Source: an uncultured Curtobacterium sp. (GTDB lineage: Bacteria > Actinomycetota > Actinomycetes > Actinomycetales > Microbacteriaceae). From it: DNA of 64,000 nucleotides. Location: assembly GCA_913778205.1 (NCBI GenBank), contig CAJYUW010000006.1, positions 124,001-188,000 on the forward strand, read 5' to 3'. The notes beneath the pieces are model-generated. The model had not been told where the DNA came from and searched no databases. It saw only the letters and a list, made by a program, of their open reading frames with translations. Made by a program: the position numbers and the translations under genes. Below are positions 16,547-25,370 of the stretch, one piece after another. Each line of letters starts with the position of its first letter. Within the stretch, counting starts at the first letter, position 1.

Positions 16547-17887
16547 TCAGGGGGTGAGGCGCGTCGGGCCGCGGAAGAGGTACGTGACCTCGCGGATCGA
16601 CGGCTCGTGGAGCGCGAGCATGAGCACGCGCGCGAGGCCCATGCCGAAGCCGCCGTGCGGCGGGACCCCGTAGCGGAAGAAGTCGAGGTACCAGTCGATC
16701 TCGGCGGTGTCGAGACCCTTCTCCTCGGCCTGGGCCGCGAGCCGGTCGACCCGGTGCTCGCGCTGGGCGCCCGTCGAGATCTCGGCACCGTTGAACAGCA
16801 GGTCGTAGCTGTTGGTGAGCGTCGGGTCGTCCTCGTGGCGCATGTGGTAGTACGGCCGGATCGAGGCGTCGTAGTCGGTCACGAACACGAACTCGGAGCC
16901 GTGCGTCTCCTTCGCCCAGGCGCTCACGCGGCGCTCGCCCTCGGGGTCGAGGTCGCCGTCGGCACGCACGACGTCGTAGCCGCTGTCGGCCACGATCTTC
17001 CGGGCCTCCGCCAGGGTCACGCGCGGGAACGGCGCGGTCGGCACGACGAACTCGAAGCCGAAGACGTCCTCGATCTCCTTGCCGTACTTCTCCTTGACGG
17101 CCGTGAACCCGGCGACGAGGACCTCCTCGTGCATGGCCATGACGTCCTGGTGCGACTCGACCCAGGAGATCTCGGCGTCGACGCTCGTGAACTCGGTCGC
17201 GTGTCGGCTCGTGAACGACGGGTCGGCGCGGAAGGCGTCCGCGATCTCGAACACCGCGCCGAACCCGGCTGGCTGCGCCATCTGCTTGAAGTTCTGCGGC
17301 GACTGAGCGAGGTACGCGGTCGTCTCGAAGTACTCGAGCTGGAAGAGCTCGGCGCGCGACTCGGACGCCGACGCCATGAGCTTCGGCGTGTGGATCTCGA
17401 TGTAGTCGCGGTCGACCCAGTACGAGCGGAACGCGTGCTCCATGGTCGTCTGGATGCGGAAGATGAGGTTCTGCTTGCGGTTGCGGAGGTCGAGGAACCG
17501 CCAGTCGAGGCGCTTGTCGAGCGACGAGTCGTCGGCGATCGGCGTCTCCGGGATCGCGGCGCTGACCACCTCGAGCGAGCCGACCTTGACCTCGAGGCCA
17601 CCGAGCTTGACCCGCTCGTCGTGCTTGAGCGTGCCCTGGACGTGCACGAACGTCCCCTTGGCCAGGCCCGAGATCTCGTTCGTGGTCGCGAGGGCGGCGC
17701 GGGCGGCGTCGTCGCCGTCCTCGGCCTCGCGCGTGGCGGGGTTCACGAGCTGTGCGGCGCCGGTCTCGTCGCGGAGCACGACGAACTGCACCTTCTTCTG
17801 GTCTCGGACGGTCTCCACCCATCCGGCGACGGAGACGGGTCCGTCGGGGAGCGCGGCGAGGTCGGCGATGCGGGTGCGTTCGATCAC
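16547..17887 (-). CDS. aspS: Aspartyl-tRNA synthetase, short non-bacterial-insert type
   Basis: The 446-residue class II synthetase charges tRNA-Asp. An OB-fold anticodon domain (1-105; SVAGWVETVRDQKKVQFVVLRD) is followed by motif 1, motif 2 (FRADPSFTSRHATEFTSVD) and motif 3 (GFGMGLARVLMLAL). It lacks the GAD insertion of typical bacterial AspRS, so it is the archaeal-like form, often non-discriminating with tRNA-Asn. The start is GTG 17887; TAGACT (17896-17901) lies 8 nt upstream, so it is probably leaderless. Confidence 0.95.
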   Translation of the reverse strand: MIERTRIADLAALPDGPVSVAGWVETVRDQKKVQFVVLRDETGAAQLVNPATREAEDGDDAARAALATTNEISGLAKGTFVHVQGTLKHDERVKLGGLEVKVGSLEVVSAAIPETPIADDSSLDKRLDWRFLDLRNRKQNLIFRIQTTMEHAFRSYWVDRDYIEIHTPKLMASASESRAELFQLEYFETTAYLAQSPQNFKQMAQPAGFGAVFEIADAFRADPSFTSRHATEFTSVDAEISWVESHQDVMAMHEEVLVAGFTAVKEKYGKEIEDVFGFEFVVPTAPFPRVTLAEARKIVADSGYDVVRADGDLDPEGERRVSAWAKETHGSEFVFVTDYDASIRPYYHMRHEDDPTLTNSYDLLFNGAEISTGAQREHRVDRLAAQAEEKGLDTAEIDWYLDFFRYGVPPHGGFGMGLARVLMLALHEPSIREVTYLFRGPTRLTP

Positions 17888-18041
17888 GGGGGTCGAGTCT
17901 AACCGGGTCGGTCCGGGGCCGCTCCTCCACATCGGACGCGTCGGGTCGGACCGTTCACAGGTCTGCCTGGAGGCGCGGGTCGCCGCGTCCCGGTCCGTAG
18001 CGTCGTCGACGTGGCCGGGTCGCGAGTTCGGGGGAGGTCCC

Positions 18042-18380
18042 ATGACGGCAGGGACGGAGGGGCTCGCGGCCTGGCCGCCTGCGGCGGTGGCGGTCGTCGT
18101 GGCCGCAGTGTGCACGGCCGCGTTCACGCTGCTCGTGGCGTTCGTCGGGGGCGTGTGGGCCGTGATCCGGTGGCGACGGGACGTCGCTCGTGAGGAACGT
18201 GATCGGGCGTGGTCGAGGTTCGTCTGGATCGTCGACCAAGCCTGCGATGCGGACACCGGGCGAACGGAGATCGGGACCATCGGCGCCGATGCGATGTACG
18301 ACATGCAGATGCTTCGCGAAGACGACGCCGTACTCGGCACCATCGTGCTGGGCCTCATCACGGGGAAGGAAGAAGGATGA
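18042..18380 (+). CDS. Single-pass membrane protein, function unknown
   Basis: The 112-residue protein has one long hydrophobic helix (about 9-43), then a charged helix WRRDVAREERDRAWSRFVW and a soluble tail of about 60 residues. A strong GGGGGAGG site precedes the ATG. Its stop overlaps the next start as ATGA. No homology recognised. The tail runs QACDADTGRTEIG and later LREDDAVLGTIVLGL. Confidence 0.7.
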   Translation: MTAGTEGLAAWPPAAVAVVVAAVCTAAFTLLVAFVGGVWAVIRWRRDVAREERDRAWSRFVWIVDQACDADTGRTEIGTIGADAMYDMQMLREDDAVLGTIVLGLITGKEEG

Positions 18381-18598
18381 CGACGGAAGACCCGGTCCTG
18401 GCGCTGGTCCGGCAGCGACAGGAGGAGTGGCGGCAGCGGATCCGCCGGAAGTACCGACTACGACCGTGGAAAGCACGACGGCTCATCTGGGAACACGACG
18501 AGCTCATCCGACGGCAGGCCGAGTGGAGGGCGGCGCGGAAGGAACGCCGACGGCTGATCGAGGCTGGCGAGCTGTCAGGGGAGCGAAGCGCGGAGTGA
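18377..18598 (+). CDS. Small Arg-rich protein, function unknown
   Basis: The 73-residue protein is highly charged and probably helical throughout: RQRQEEWRQRIRRKYRLR, then RRQAEWRAARKERRRLIEAG. No motif recognised. It is coupled to the membrane-protein gene by ATGA. Its last 24 bp overlap the end of the convergent merR-like gene, so the two stops lie inside each other's coding sequence. Confidence 0.65.
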   Translation: MTTEDPVLALVRQRQEEWRQRIRRKYRLRPWKARRLIWEHDELIRRQAEWRAARKERRRLIEAGELSGERSAE

Positions 18599-18958
18599 GC
18601 CGAGCGTGCCGAGGAACTCCTCCGCCATGCCGGCGCGCTCGACGAGCTTCGCGTGCCGGGCCCTGGCGTCCTCGAGGAACTCGTCCAGCCGAGCTGCCAG
18701 GGCCGGTTCGTCGGCGGCGGCCCGGGTGCGGAGCGCATCGACGACCCGCAGCAACTCCGCCATCTCGTCGAGCGTGAACCCGAGGGGCTTCATGCGACGG
18801 ATCACCAGCAGACGCTCGAGGTCCTGCTCGGTGTAGACCCGGAAGCCGCCCGTCGTACGCGCACTCGGGACGAGCAGGCCGACCTCGTCGTAGTGCCGGA
18901 TCGTGCGCAGCGACATCCCGGCCCGGTCGGCCAGTTCGCCGATGTGCATGGTGTCCAC
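18575..18958 (-). CDS. MerR-family transcriptional regulator
   Basis: The 127-residue protein has an N-terminal MerR helix-turn-helix (IGELADRAGMSLRTIRHYDEVGLL), the wing GGFRVYTEQDLERL, then IRRMKPLGFTLDEMAELL and a coiled dimer helix. There is no Cys, so it is neither SoxR nor a metal or redox MerR. The start is GTG 18958, 7 nt after TACACT, so it is leaderless. It is divergent from the SulP gene across a shared palindrome, which it presumably binds. Confidence 0.92.
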   Translation of the reverse strand: MDTMHIGELADRAGMSLRTIRHYDEVGLLVPSARTTGGFRVYTEQDLERLLVIRRMKPLGFTLDEMAELLRVVDALRTRAAADEPALAARLDEFLEDARARHAKLVERAGMAEEFLGTLGSLRASLP

Positions 18959-18965
18959 GGGGACG

Positions 18966-19000
18966 AGTGTACTGACCCTACCCTCACGTGAGGGTAGGGT
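18966..19000. promoter_or_regulatory. Divergent MerR operator, 26-bp perfect palindrome
   Basis: A 26-bp perfect palindrome with arm ACCCTACCCTCAC spans 18975-19000. Leftward, TACACT (18966-18971) serves merR. Rightward, TAGGGT (18995-19000) serves the SulP gene, with CTGACC (18972-18977) 17 bp before it as -35. Both messages would begin at their start codons. Confidence 0.8.
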
Positions 19001-19008
19001 TGCCGGCG

Positions 19009-20499
19009 ATGTCAGTGATCACGCACGCCCCGACGCCCGCCACCGTCCTCGGGGCCCTCCGCTCCCCGCGTCTGCTCACCCGCGAGGTCCTCGCCGGCGT
19101 GGTGACGGCGCTCGCCCTGATCCCGGAGGCGATCTCGTTCTCGGTCGTGGCCGGCGTCGACCCCGCCGTCGGCCTGTTCTCGAGCGTCGTCATCGCCGTG
19201 GTGATCGCGATCGTGGGCGGACGCCCCGCGATGGTGTCCGCCGCGGCCGGTTCGGTCGCGCTCGTGATCGCCCCGCTCGTGCGTGACCACGGCGTCGCCT
19301 ACCTGGTGCCCGCGGTGCTGCTCGGCGGGGTGGTGCAGATCGTCCTCGGCCTGCTCGGGGTCGCCCGGCTCATGCGGTTCATCCCGCGGAGCGTGAACGT
19401 CGCGTTCGTCAACGCCCTCGCGATCCTCATCTTCACGGCGCAGCTCCCGAACCTGTTCGGGCCGGACGTGCCGTTCGTGGTGTGGCCGCTGACGGTGCTC
19501 GGCATCGCGGTCATCGTCGGGTTCCCGTTCGTCACGAAGGCCGTGCCGGCGCCGCTCGTGGCCGTGGTCGTCATCACCGCGATCACGATCGTGTTCGGGG
19601 TCGCCGTGCCGACGGTGGGGGACGAGGGCGAACTCCCGACGGCTCTGCCCGGGTTCACCGGCGTCACCGTGCCGTTCACGTTCGAGACCCTGCGGATCAT
19701 CGCGCCGTACGCGTTCGGGATGGCCGTGGTCGGGCTCATCGAGACGCTGCTCACGGCGCAGCTGGTCGACGCGATCACCGAGACGGGCTCCAGCAAGTGG
19801 CGGGAGTCGTGGGGGCAGGGCGTCGCGAACATCGCCTCGGCGTTCTTCGGCGGCACGGGTGGCTGCGCCATGATCGGCCAGACCGTCATCAACGTGAAGA
19901 CCGCCGGGGCCCGCACCCGCGTCTCGACCTTCGTCGCCGGTGCGTCCGTCCTCGTCCTGACCATCGTCCTGCACGACCTCGTGGCGCAGATCCCGATGGC
20001 GGCGCTCACCGCGGTGATGGTGATGGTCTGCGTCGCCACGTTCGACTGGCACAGCGTCCGGCCGAACACCCTCCGCCGGATGCCGCTCGGCGAGACCATC
20101 GTGATGGTGCTGACCGTGGTGGTCGTCGTCGCCACGGACAACCTCGCGACCGGCGTGCTCGTCGGGGTCGTGGCGGCGGCGCTGGTCTTCGCCCGCCGCG
20201 CCGCACACGTGGTGACGGTCGTCCGCGAGCCCGTGGACGAGCGCACGGTCCGGTACCGGGTCCGGGGAGCGCTCTTCTTCGCCAGCTCGAACGACCTCGT
20301 CACCAGGTTCTCGTACGCCGAGGACCCGGAGCACGTCGTCGTCGACATGACGGACGCGCACGTGTTCGACGCGAGCACGGTGGCCGCGCTGGACGGCGTC
20401 GAGCAGCGGTACGCGCAGCACGGGTCGACCGTGCGGGTCGAGAACCTCAACACCGGATCGGTGGCTCTCCACGGGCGGCTGTCCGGCCACCTCGGCTGA
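19009..20499 (+). CDS. SulP-family anion transporter with STAS domain
   Basis: The 496-residue protein has about 11-14 hydrophobic helices. ALALIPEAISFSVVAGVDPAVGLF is the conserved SulP helix 1-2 region, and GGTGGCAMIGQTVINVKTAG the helix 8-9 motif. A C-terminal STAS domain (about 395-496) contains VVVDMTDAHVFDAS. SulP proteins move sulfate, bicarbonate or dicarboxylates; the substrate here is open. I chose ATG 19009, 8 nt past the -10 box. The divergent MerR gene probably controls it. Confidence 0.92.
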   Translation: MSVITHAPTPATVLGALRSPRLLTREVLAGVVTALALIPEAISFSVVAGVDPAVGLFSSVVIAVVIAIVGGRPAMVSAAAGSVALVIAPLVRDHGVAYLVPAVLLGGVVQIVLGLLGVARLMRFIPRSVNVAFVNALAILIFTAQLPNLFGPDVPFVVWPLTVLGIAVIVGFPFVTKAVPAPLVAVVVITAITIVFGVAVPTVGDEGELPTALPGFTGVTVPFTFETLRIIAPYAFGMAVVGLIETLLTAQLVDAITETGSSKWRESWGQGVANIASAFFGGTGGCAMIGQTVINVKTAGARTRVSTFVAGASVLVLTIVLHDLVAQIPMAALTAVMVMVCVATFDWHSVRPNTLRRMPLGETIVMVLTVVVVVATDNLATGVLVGVVAAALVFARRAAHVVTVVREPVDERTVRYRVRGALFFASSNDLVTRFSYAEDPEHVVVDMTDAHVFDASTVAALDGVEQRYAQHGSTVRVENLNTGSVALHGRLSGHLG

Positions 20500-20578
20500 G
20501 CGTCCGGCTGAGCGTCTCTGCAGCCGTGAATCCCCTGGGCGGGGGGTGGGAGCGTCGACGCGATCTAGACTGGAGGCC

Positions 20579-21235
20579 ATGCCCGCGACCCGAGTCCACC
20601 TCGTCCGTCACGGCGAGGTGCACAACCCCGACCGTGTCCTCTACGGTCGGCTCCCGGGCTTCGGGCTCAGCGACCTCGGCAAGCAGATGGCCGAGGCCTC
20701 GGCGACCGCGTGGCACGACGCCGGCGTCGACGTCCGCCGCATCGTCGCATCGCCACTCCAGCGCACGCAGGAGTCCGCGGCACCGTGGGCCGCGGCGTAC
20801 GGCCTCGAGGTCGCTCTCGACGAGCGCCTGATCGAACCGACGAACCGGTACGAGGGACAGCCCCCGGGGTTCACCAAGCGGTCGCTCGGCCGTCCGGCCC
20901 AGTGGCCCTGGATCGCGAACCCGTTCCGCCCGAGCTGGGGCGAGGCCTACGAGTCGATCGCCAACCGGATGCTCGCGGCCGTGGCGACGGCGTGGGAGAG
21001 CGTGGACGACGGCGACGTGGTCCTCGTCAGTCACCAGTTGCCGATCTGGATGGTGCACCGCCGACTCGCCGGGGAACACCTCTGGCACGACCCGCGCCAG
21101 CGCCGGTGCGACCTCTCCAGCATCACGACCCTCGAGCGTGTTCCCGCCACGCCGGCGGGTCGCTTCACCGAGGTCGGGTACACGGACCCGGCCGAGCGGC
21201 TGCGCGAGTCCGCGATCGACGAAGGAGCAGTGTGA
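20579..21235 (+). CDS. Histidine phosphatase family protein
   Basis: The 218-residue protein has the phosphoglycerate mutase-like catalytic motif VHLVRHGEVHNPDR with the phospho-His in RHGE, then SPLQRTQESA and the second catalytic His in VVLVSHQLP. It is a phosphatase of unknown substrate rather than a glycolytic mutase. TAGACT (20566-20571) lies 7 nt before the ATG. It heads the resA-ccdA-resB-resC operon through a GTGA overlap, a conserved neighbour in actinobacterial cytochrome c maturation loci. Confidence 0.92.
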   Translation: MPATRVHLVRHGEVHNPDRVLYGRLPGFGLSDLGKQMAEASATAWHDAGVDVRRIVASPLQRTQESAAPWAAAYGLEVALDERLIEPTNRYEGQPPGFTKRSLGRPAQWPWIANPFRPSWGEAYESIANRMLAAVATAWESVDDGDVVLVSHQLPIWMVHRRLAGEHLWHDPRQRRCDLSSITTLERVPATPAGRFTEVGYTDPAERLRESAIDEGAV

Positions 21236-21852
21236 GCACCACCAGCAAGCGACTCGCGACGGTGGCGGCGACGGTGGTCGTCGCCGCTCTCGCCCTCACC
21301 GGGTGCTCGTCGAGCAACGACGCGCTCTCGAAGCAGTACGGCAACGGGACGACGCAGAACTACATCTCCGGCAACGGCGCGGTGACCGAGGTCGCCGTCG
21401 ACGAGCGCACCGACCCGGTCTCCTTCGACGTGGAGAGCACCACCGGGGAACGGCTGTCGTCGAAGGCCCTCGCGGGCAAGGTCGTCGTCGTCAACTTCTG
21501 GTACGCGAGCTGCCCGCCGTGCCGGGCCGAGGCGAAGTACCTCAACAAGGTCGAGGCGAAGTACTCCACCGACCAGGTGCAGTTCATCGGCGTGAACGTC
21601 CGCGACGAGCAGGGCACCGCCGAGGCGTTCGAGCGGACCTTCGGCACCGACTACCCGACGGTGCTCGACGCCGGGACCGGCGCCATGCAGCTCGCGATGT
21701 CCGGCCAGGTCGCGCCGAACGCCGTCCCCGCGACGATCGTCCTCGACAAGGAGGGCCGGGTCGCCGCACGCGTCCTCGGCGCGGTCGACGGTCCGGGGAT
21801 CCTCGACACCCTGGTCAGCGACGAGCTCTCCGGGAAGGCCAAGGCCTCCTGA
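21232..21852 (+). CDS. resA: Thiol-disulfide lipoprotein, ResA/TlpA-like
   Basis: The 206-residue lipoprotein has a signal peptide ending in the lipobox LTGCSS (Cys about residue 23). The thioredoxin-fold domain carries NFWYASCPPCRAEAKYL (CPPC) and cis-Pro NAVPATIVLD. It should keep apocytochrome c cysteines reduced outside the membrane, with electrons from CcdA downstream. The start is GTG 21232, overlapping the phosphatase stop. Confidence 0.93.
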   Translation: MSTTSKRLATVAATVVVAALALTGCSSSNDALSKQYGNGTTQNYISGNGAVTEVAVDERTDPVSFDVESTTGERLSSKALAGKVVVVNFWYASCPPCRAEAKYLNKVEAKYSTDQVQFIGVNVRDEQGTAEAFERTFGTDYPTVLDAGTGAMQLAMSGQVAPNAVPATIVLDKEGRVAARVLGAVDGPGILDTLVSDELSGKAKAS

Positions 21853-21854
21853 CC

Positions 21855-22595
21855 GTGGCCAGCAACCCCTTCGCCGACGCGATCCTCAGCGGGCAGATGG
21901 CCGTGGCGCTGCCCGTGGCCGCGCTCGCCGGGCTCGTGTCCTTCCTGTCGCCGTGCGTGCTGCCGCTCGTCCCGGGCTACCTCGGGTACGTCGGCGGCGT
22001 CGCGGAGGGCGGGCAGCGCAAGGGGCGCGTGGTCCTCGGGGTGCTCCTGTTCATCCTCGGGTTCACGGCGGTCTTCGTCGCGTACACCACGGTCTTCGGG
22101 GCGCTGGGCTTCTGGCTCGTGCGGTGGCGTGACCTCATCACGCAGGTGCTCGGCGTCGTGGTCGTCCTCATGGGGCTCGTGTTCGTCGGGCGGTTCACCT
22201 TCATGCAGCGCACGATCAAGCCGAGCTGGACGCCCGCGACCGGTCTCGTCGGCGCGCCGCTGCTCGGGATCGTGTTCGGTCTCGGGTGGACGCCGTGCCT
22301 CGGCCCGACCCTCGCCGCGATCAACCTGCTCAGCGTCCAGGCCGGGAGCGCCTGGCAGGGCATGTGGCTCGGCGTCGCGTACTGCCTCGGGCTCGGCATC
22401 CCCTTCGTGCTCGTCGCGCTCGGCGCCGGCTGGGCCACCGGGGCGATCCGTGCCGTCAAGCGGCACATGCGCACCGTCAACATCATCGGAGGAGCGATCC
22501 TGATCGTCATCGGTCTGCTCATGGTCACCGGCGTCTGGTCGGCCGTCATGTCGAACCTCGGGGCGGTGATCCAGAGCTTTGTCCCGGCAGTCTGA
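21855..22595 (+). CDS. ccdA: Cytochrome c biogenesis protein CcdA
   Basis: The 246-residue protein has six membrane helices and carries electrons from cytosolic thioredoxin to ResA. Both active cysteines are visible: LVSFLSPCVLPLVPGYLGYV in helix 1 and GLGWTPCLGPTLAAI in helix 4. GTG 21855 starts 2 nt after the resA stop. Its 3' end overlaps the resB start region by 17 nt. Confidence 0.95.
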   Translation: MASNPFADAILSGQMAVALPVAALAGLVSFLSPCVLPLVPGYLGYVGGVAEGGQRKGRVVLGVLLFILGFTAVFVAYTTVFGALGFWLVRWRDLITQVLGVVVVLMGLVFVGRFTFMQRTIKPSWTPATGLVGAPLLGIVFGLGWTPCLGPTLAAINLLSVQAGSAWQGMWLGVAYCLGLGIPFVLVALGAGWATGAIRAVKRHMRTVNIIGGAILIVIGLLMVTGVWSAVMSNLGAVIQSFVPAV

Positions 22596-24375
22596 CCAGG
22601 AGGCACAGGAGATCCGGGAGACCGGCGCGGGCTCGGTCGAGCCCCGGGAGACCGGCGCGGGATCGGTCGAGCCCCAGGAGGGCACCGACCTCGTCTCGGA
22701 CCCGCAGCGGCCGTCCGACCACGTCGACGCCGCCCCGGACCGGCGGGCGTCGTCCGACCGCGGCGGTCCCGACATCGCGCAGCCGAAGCTCGGCCTCGTC
22801 GGGTACCTGCGGTTCTTCTGGCGCCAGCTGACGAGCATGCGCACGGCGCTGTTCCTGCTCATGCTGCTCGCGCTCGCCGCGATCCCGGGCTCCCTCGTCC
22901 CGCAGCGCACCGCCGACCCGAACGGCGTCGTGCAGTACAAGGCGGACCACCCCGCGCTCTACCCGGTGCTCGACAAGCTCCAGGTCTTCGACACCTACAC
23001 GTCCGTGTGGTTCTCGGCGATCTACCTGCTGCTCTTCGTGTCGCTGATCGGCTGCATCGTCCCGCGGACGAAGCACCACTGGCAGGCCCTGCGCACCCGC
23101 CCGCCGAAGACCCCCGTCCGACTCGGCCGCCTCGCGGGCTTCCGGTCGGTGCCGGTGGACGCGACCAGCGTCACCGCCGGGGCCGACCGGACGGGCGCCG
23201 CCACGGGCCTCCCGTCCGTCGACCACGCGGTGACGCGCGCCATGGCGATCCTGAAGCGCTCGGGGTACCGCGTGGAGCGGTTCGGCGACTCGGTGAGCGC
23301 GGAGCGCGGGTACCTGCGCGAGACCGGCAACCTCGTCTTCCACGCCGCGCTCGTCGGGGTGCTCCTCGCCGTCGGCGTCGGCGGCGGCTTCGGCTTCACC
23401 GGTCAGCGTCTCCTCGTCGAGGGGCAGACCTTCTCGAACAGCCTCGTTGCGTACGACTCGTTCAACCCCGGCCGCTGGTTCCGGCAGGGCGACCTGCAGG
23501 GCTACAACCTGAAGCTCGACAAGTTCGTGACGAAGTACGAGGAGACGAACCTCAACGCGCTCGGTCAGGCGCTCGACTACGACGCCACCGTCACGACGAC
23601 CACGAAGGGCGGCGAGTCGAAGACCCAGCGGCTCGGCGTGAACGACCCGGTCTCGATCGGCGGGACGAACGTCTACCTGCTCGGCAACGGCTACGCGATG
23701 CAGGTGACCGTCCGCGACGGCAAGGGCAACGTGGCGTTCAAGGACGTCGTGCCGTTCCTGCCGCAGGACGCGAACTACACCTCGGTCGGCGTCATCAAGG
23801 TGCCGGACGCGGAACCGGACCAGCTCGGCATCCAGGGCTTCTTCTACCCGACGGCGCAGGAGATGTCGACGGGCGCGTTCACCAGCACCTACCCGGACAC
23901 CGAGAACCCGCTGCTGAGCCTGCAGGTCTACACGGGCAACCTCGGTCTCGACGACGGTGTCCCGCAGAGCGTCTACACGCTCGACACGAGCGGCCTCACG
24001 GAGATCGCCGGCACGCGTGCCGAGACGGCCTCGGTCCAGTTGAAGCCCGGGCAGACGAAGCAGCTGCCCGACGGCGCCGGCTCGATCACGTTCGACGGGG
24101 TGAAGCGCTACGTCTCGCTCGACGTGCACCACGACCCGTCGCAGCTCTGGGTCGGCGGCTTCGCGCTGCTCTCGACCCTCGGACTGCTCACGTCGCTGTT
24201 CGTCCCGCGCCGGCGCGTGTGGGTGAAGGTCGTCCCGCGCACGGGCGCTGGGCACGGCGAGTACGACCTCGAGTACGCGGGGCTCGCCCGCGGCGAGGAC
24301 CCCAACCTGGAACGAGCCGTCGCGGACATCGCACAGCGGCACACGTCAGACCTCGGAGTTAGGATGACCCGGTGA
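22579..24375 (+). CDS. resB: Cytochrome c biogenesis protein ResB
   Basis: The 598-residue heme-handling protein has an acidic, disordered N-terminal 70 residues and then membrane helices (SMRTALFLLMLLALAAIPGSLVPQ and others). A large outer domain and a last helix near 530-550 follow. The start appears to be TTG 22579; no ATG or GTG occurs before the first helix. The N-terminal tail contains a tandem ETGAGSVEP duplication. Codons near 205-215 carry a copy of the palindromic GGGCCTCCCGTCC element, encoding ATGLPSVD. Confidence 0.92.
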   Translation: MSRQSDQEAQEIRETGAGSVEPRETGAGSVEPQEGTDLVSDPQRPSDHVDAAPDRRASSDRGGPDIAQPKLGLVGYLRFFWRQLTSMRTALFLLMLLALAAIPGSLVPQRTADPNGVVQYKADHPALYPVLDKLQVFDTYTSVWFSAIYLLLFVSLIGCIVPRTKHHWQALRTRPPKTPVRLGRLAGFRSVPVDATSVTAGADRTGAATGLPSVDHAVTRAMAILKRSGYRVERFGDSVSAERGYLRETGNLVFHAALVGVLLAVGVGGGFGFTGQRLLVEGQTFSNSLVAYDSFNPGRWFRQGDLQGYNLKLDKFVTKYEETNLNALGQALDYDATVTTTTKGGESKTQRLGVNDPVSIGGTNVYLLGNGYAMQVTVRDGKGNVAFKDVVPFLPQDANYTSVGVIKVPDAEPDQLGIQGFFYPTAQEMSTGAFTSTYPDTENPLLSLQVYTGNLGLDDGVPQSVYTLDTSGLTEIAGTRAETASVQLKPGQTKQLPDGAGSITFDGVKRYVSLDVHHDPSQLWVGGFALLSTLGLLTSLFVPRRRVWVKVVPRTGAGHGEYDLEYAGLARGEDPNLERAVADIAQRHTSDLGVRMTR

Positions 24376-25370
24376 ACATGACCGCGACTCTGGCCAGCTA
24401 CTCGGTCGTCCTGACCTACTCGGCGATGGCCGTCTACGTCATCGCGTTCATCGCATTCGCGCTCGACATGGCGAAGCGTGCCGGCAACGTCGCGGCGGGC
24501 GAGTCCGCCGCTGCTGCCCCGGCGGTCGCAGCCACCGCCGAGACCGTCGCGACGGTCCGCGGTGGGACGGTCGTGCTCGAGAAGGTGGACACCGGCGCCC
24601 CGGCCGACCCGACGAAGCGCGGGACGAAGTTCGAGCGCGTCGGCATGGCGATGATGATCCTCGGGGTGATCCTGCACATCGGTGCGGTGGTCCTCCGCGG
24701 CATCGCTGCCGACCGCGTGCCGTGGGGCAACATGTTCGAGTTCTCCCTGACGGGGACGGCACTCATCGTGCTGATCTTCCTGGGGGTGCAGCTCTGGCAG
24801 AACCTCAAGTTCCTCGGCGTCTTCATCTCCGGCCTCACGCTCATCCTGCTCGGCGTCGCGACGGTGAACTACTACGTCCCGGTCGTGCCGCTCGTGGCGG
24901 CGCTCCAGTCGTACTGGCTCGTCATCCACGTCTTCGTCGCCATCGCGGGCACCGGGTTCTTCGCGCTCGGTGCGGGCCTCGCGGTGTCGCAGCTCGTCCA
25001 GACGTACCGCCAGGGCCGCCCGGCCTCGGGGAAGCTCCGGTTCATGGAGACCCTGCCGGACGCCGACCGGCTCGAGGTCCTGAGCTACCGCGTCATCCTC
25101 GTCGGCTTCGTCCTCTGGACCTTCACGCTCATCGCCGGCGCGATCTGGGCCGAGCGCGCCTGGGGACGCTACTGGGGCTGGGACACGAAAGAGGTCTGGA
25201 CCTTCATCATCTGGACGCTCTACGCGGGGTACATCCACGCACGTGCGACCCGCGGGTGGCGCGGAGCGCGCTCGTCGTGGCTGGCGCTCATCGGCTTCGG
25301 TGCGGTGATGTTCAACTTCTCGGTCGTGAACGTCTTCTTCAAGGGCCTGCACAGCTACTCGGGCCTGTGA
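24372..25370 (+). CDS. resC: Cytochrome c biogenesis protein ResC/CcsA
   Basis: The 332-residue protein has about eight helices. The WWD-like heme motif WAERAWGRYWGWDTKEVW is intact, and the flanking His residues (VIHVFVAIAG, GYIHARAT) are present. With ResB it ligates heme to apocytochrome c (system II). It contains an extra Ala-rich cytoplasmic loop at about 35-80. The start is GTG 24372, overlapping the resB stop. It is last in the operon; the gap 25371-25546 holds only a CCGAAATTTCGG palindrome and no gene. Confidence 0.96.
   Translation: MNMTATLASYSVVLTYSAMAVYVIAFIAFALDMAKRAGNVAAGESAAAAPAVAATAETVATVRGGTVVLEKVDTGAPADPTKRGTKFERVGMAMMILGVILHIGAVVLRGIAADRVPWGNMFEFSLTGTALIVLIFLGVQLWQNLKFLGVFISGLTLILLGVATVNYYVPVVPLVAALQSYWLVIHVFVAIAGTGFFALGAGLAVSQLVQTYRQGRPASGKLRFMETLPDADRLEVLSYRVILVGFVLWTFTLIAGAIWAERAWGRYWGWDTKEVWTFIIWTLYAGYIHARATRGWRGARSSWLALIGFGAVMFNFSVVNVFFKGLHSYSGL

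Noticed and set aside
18575-18958. MerR protein as the SoxR that acts on the box at 937-967
   Set aside because: It has no cysteine, so it cannot hold the [2Fe-2S] cluster of SoxR. Its own palindrome (ACCCTACCCTCAC arm) differs from the CCTCAA-type box.
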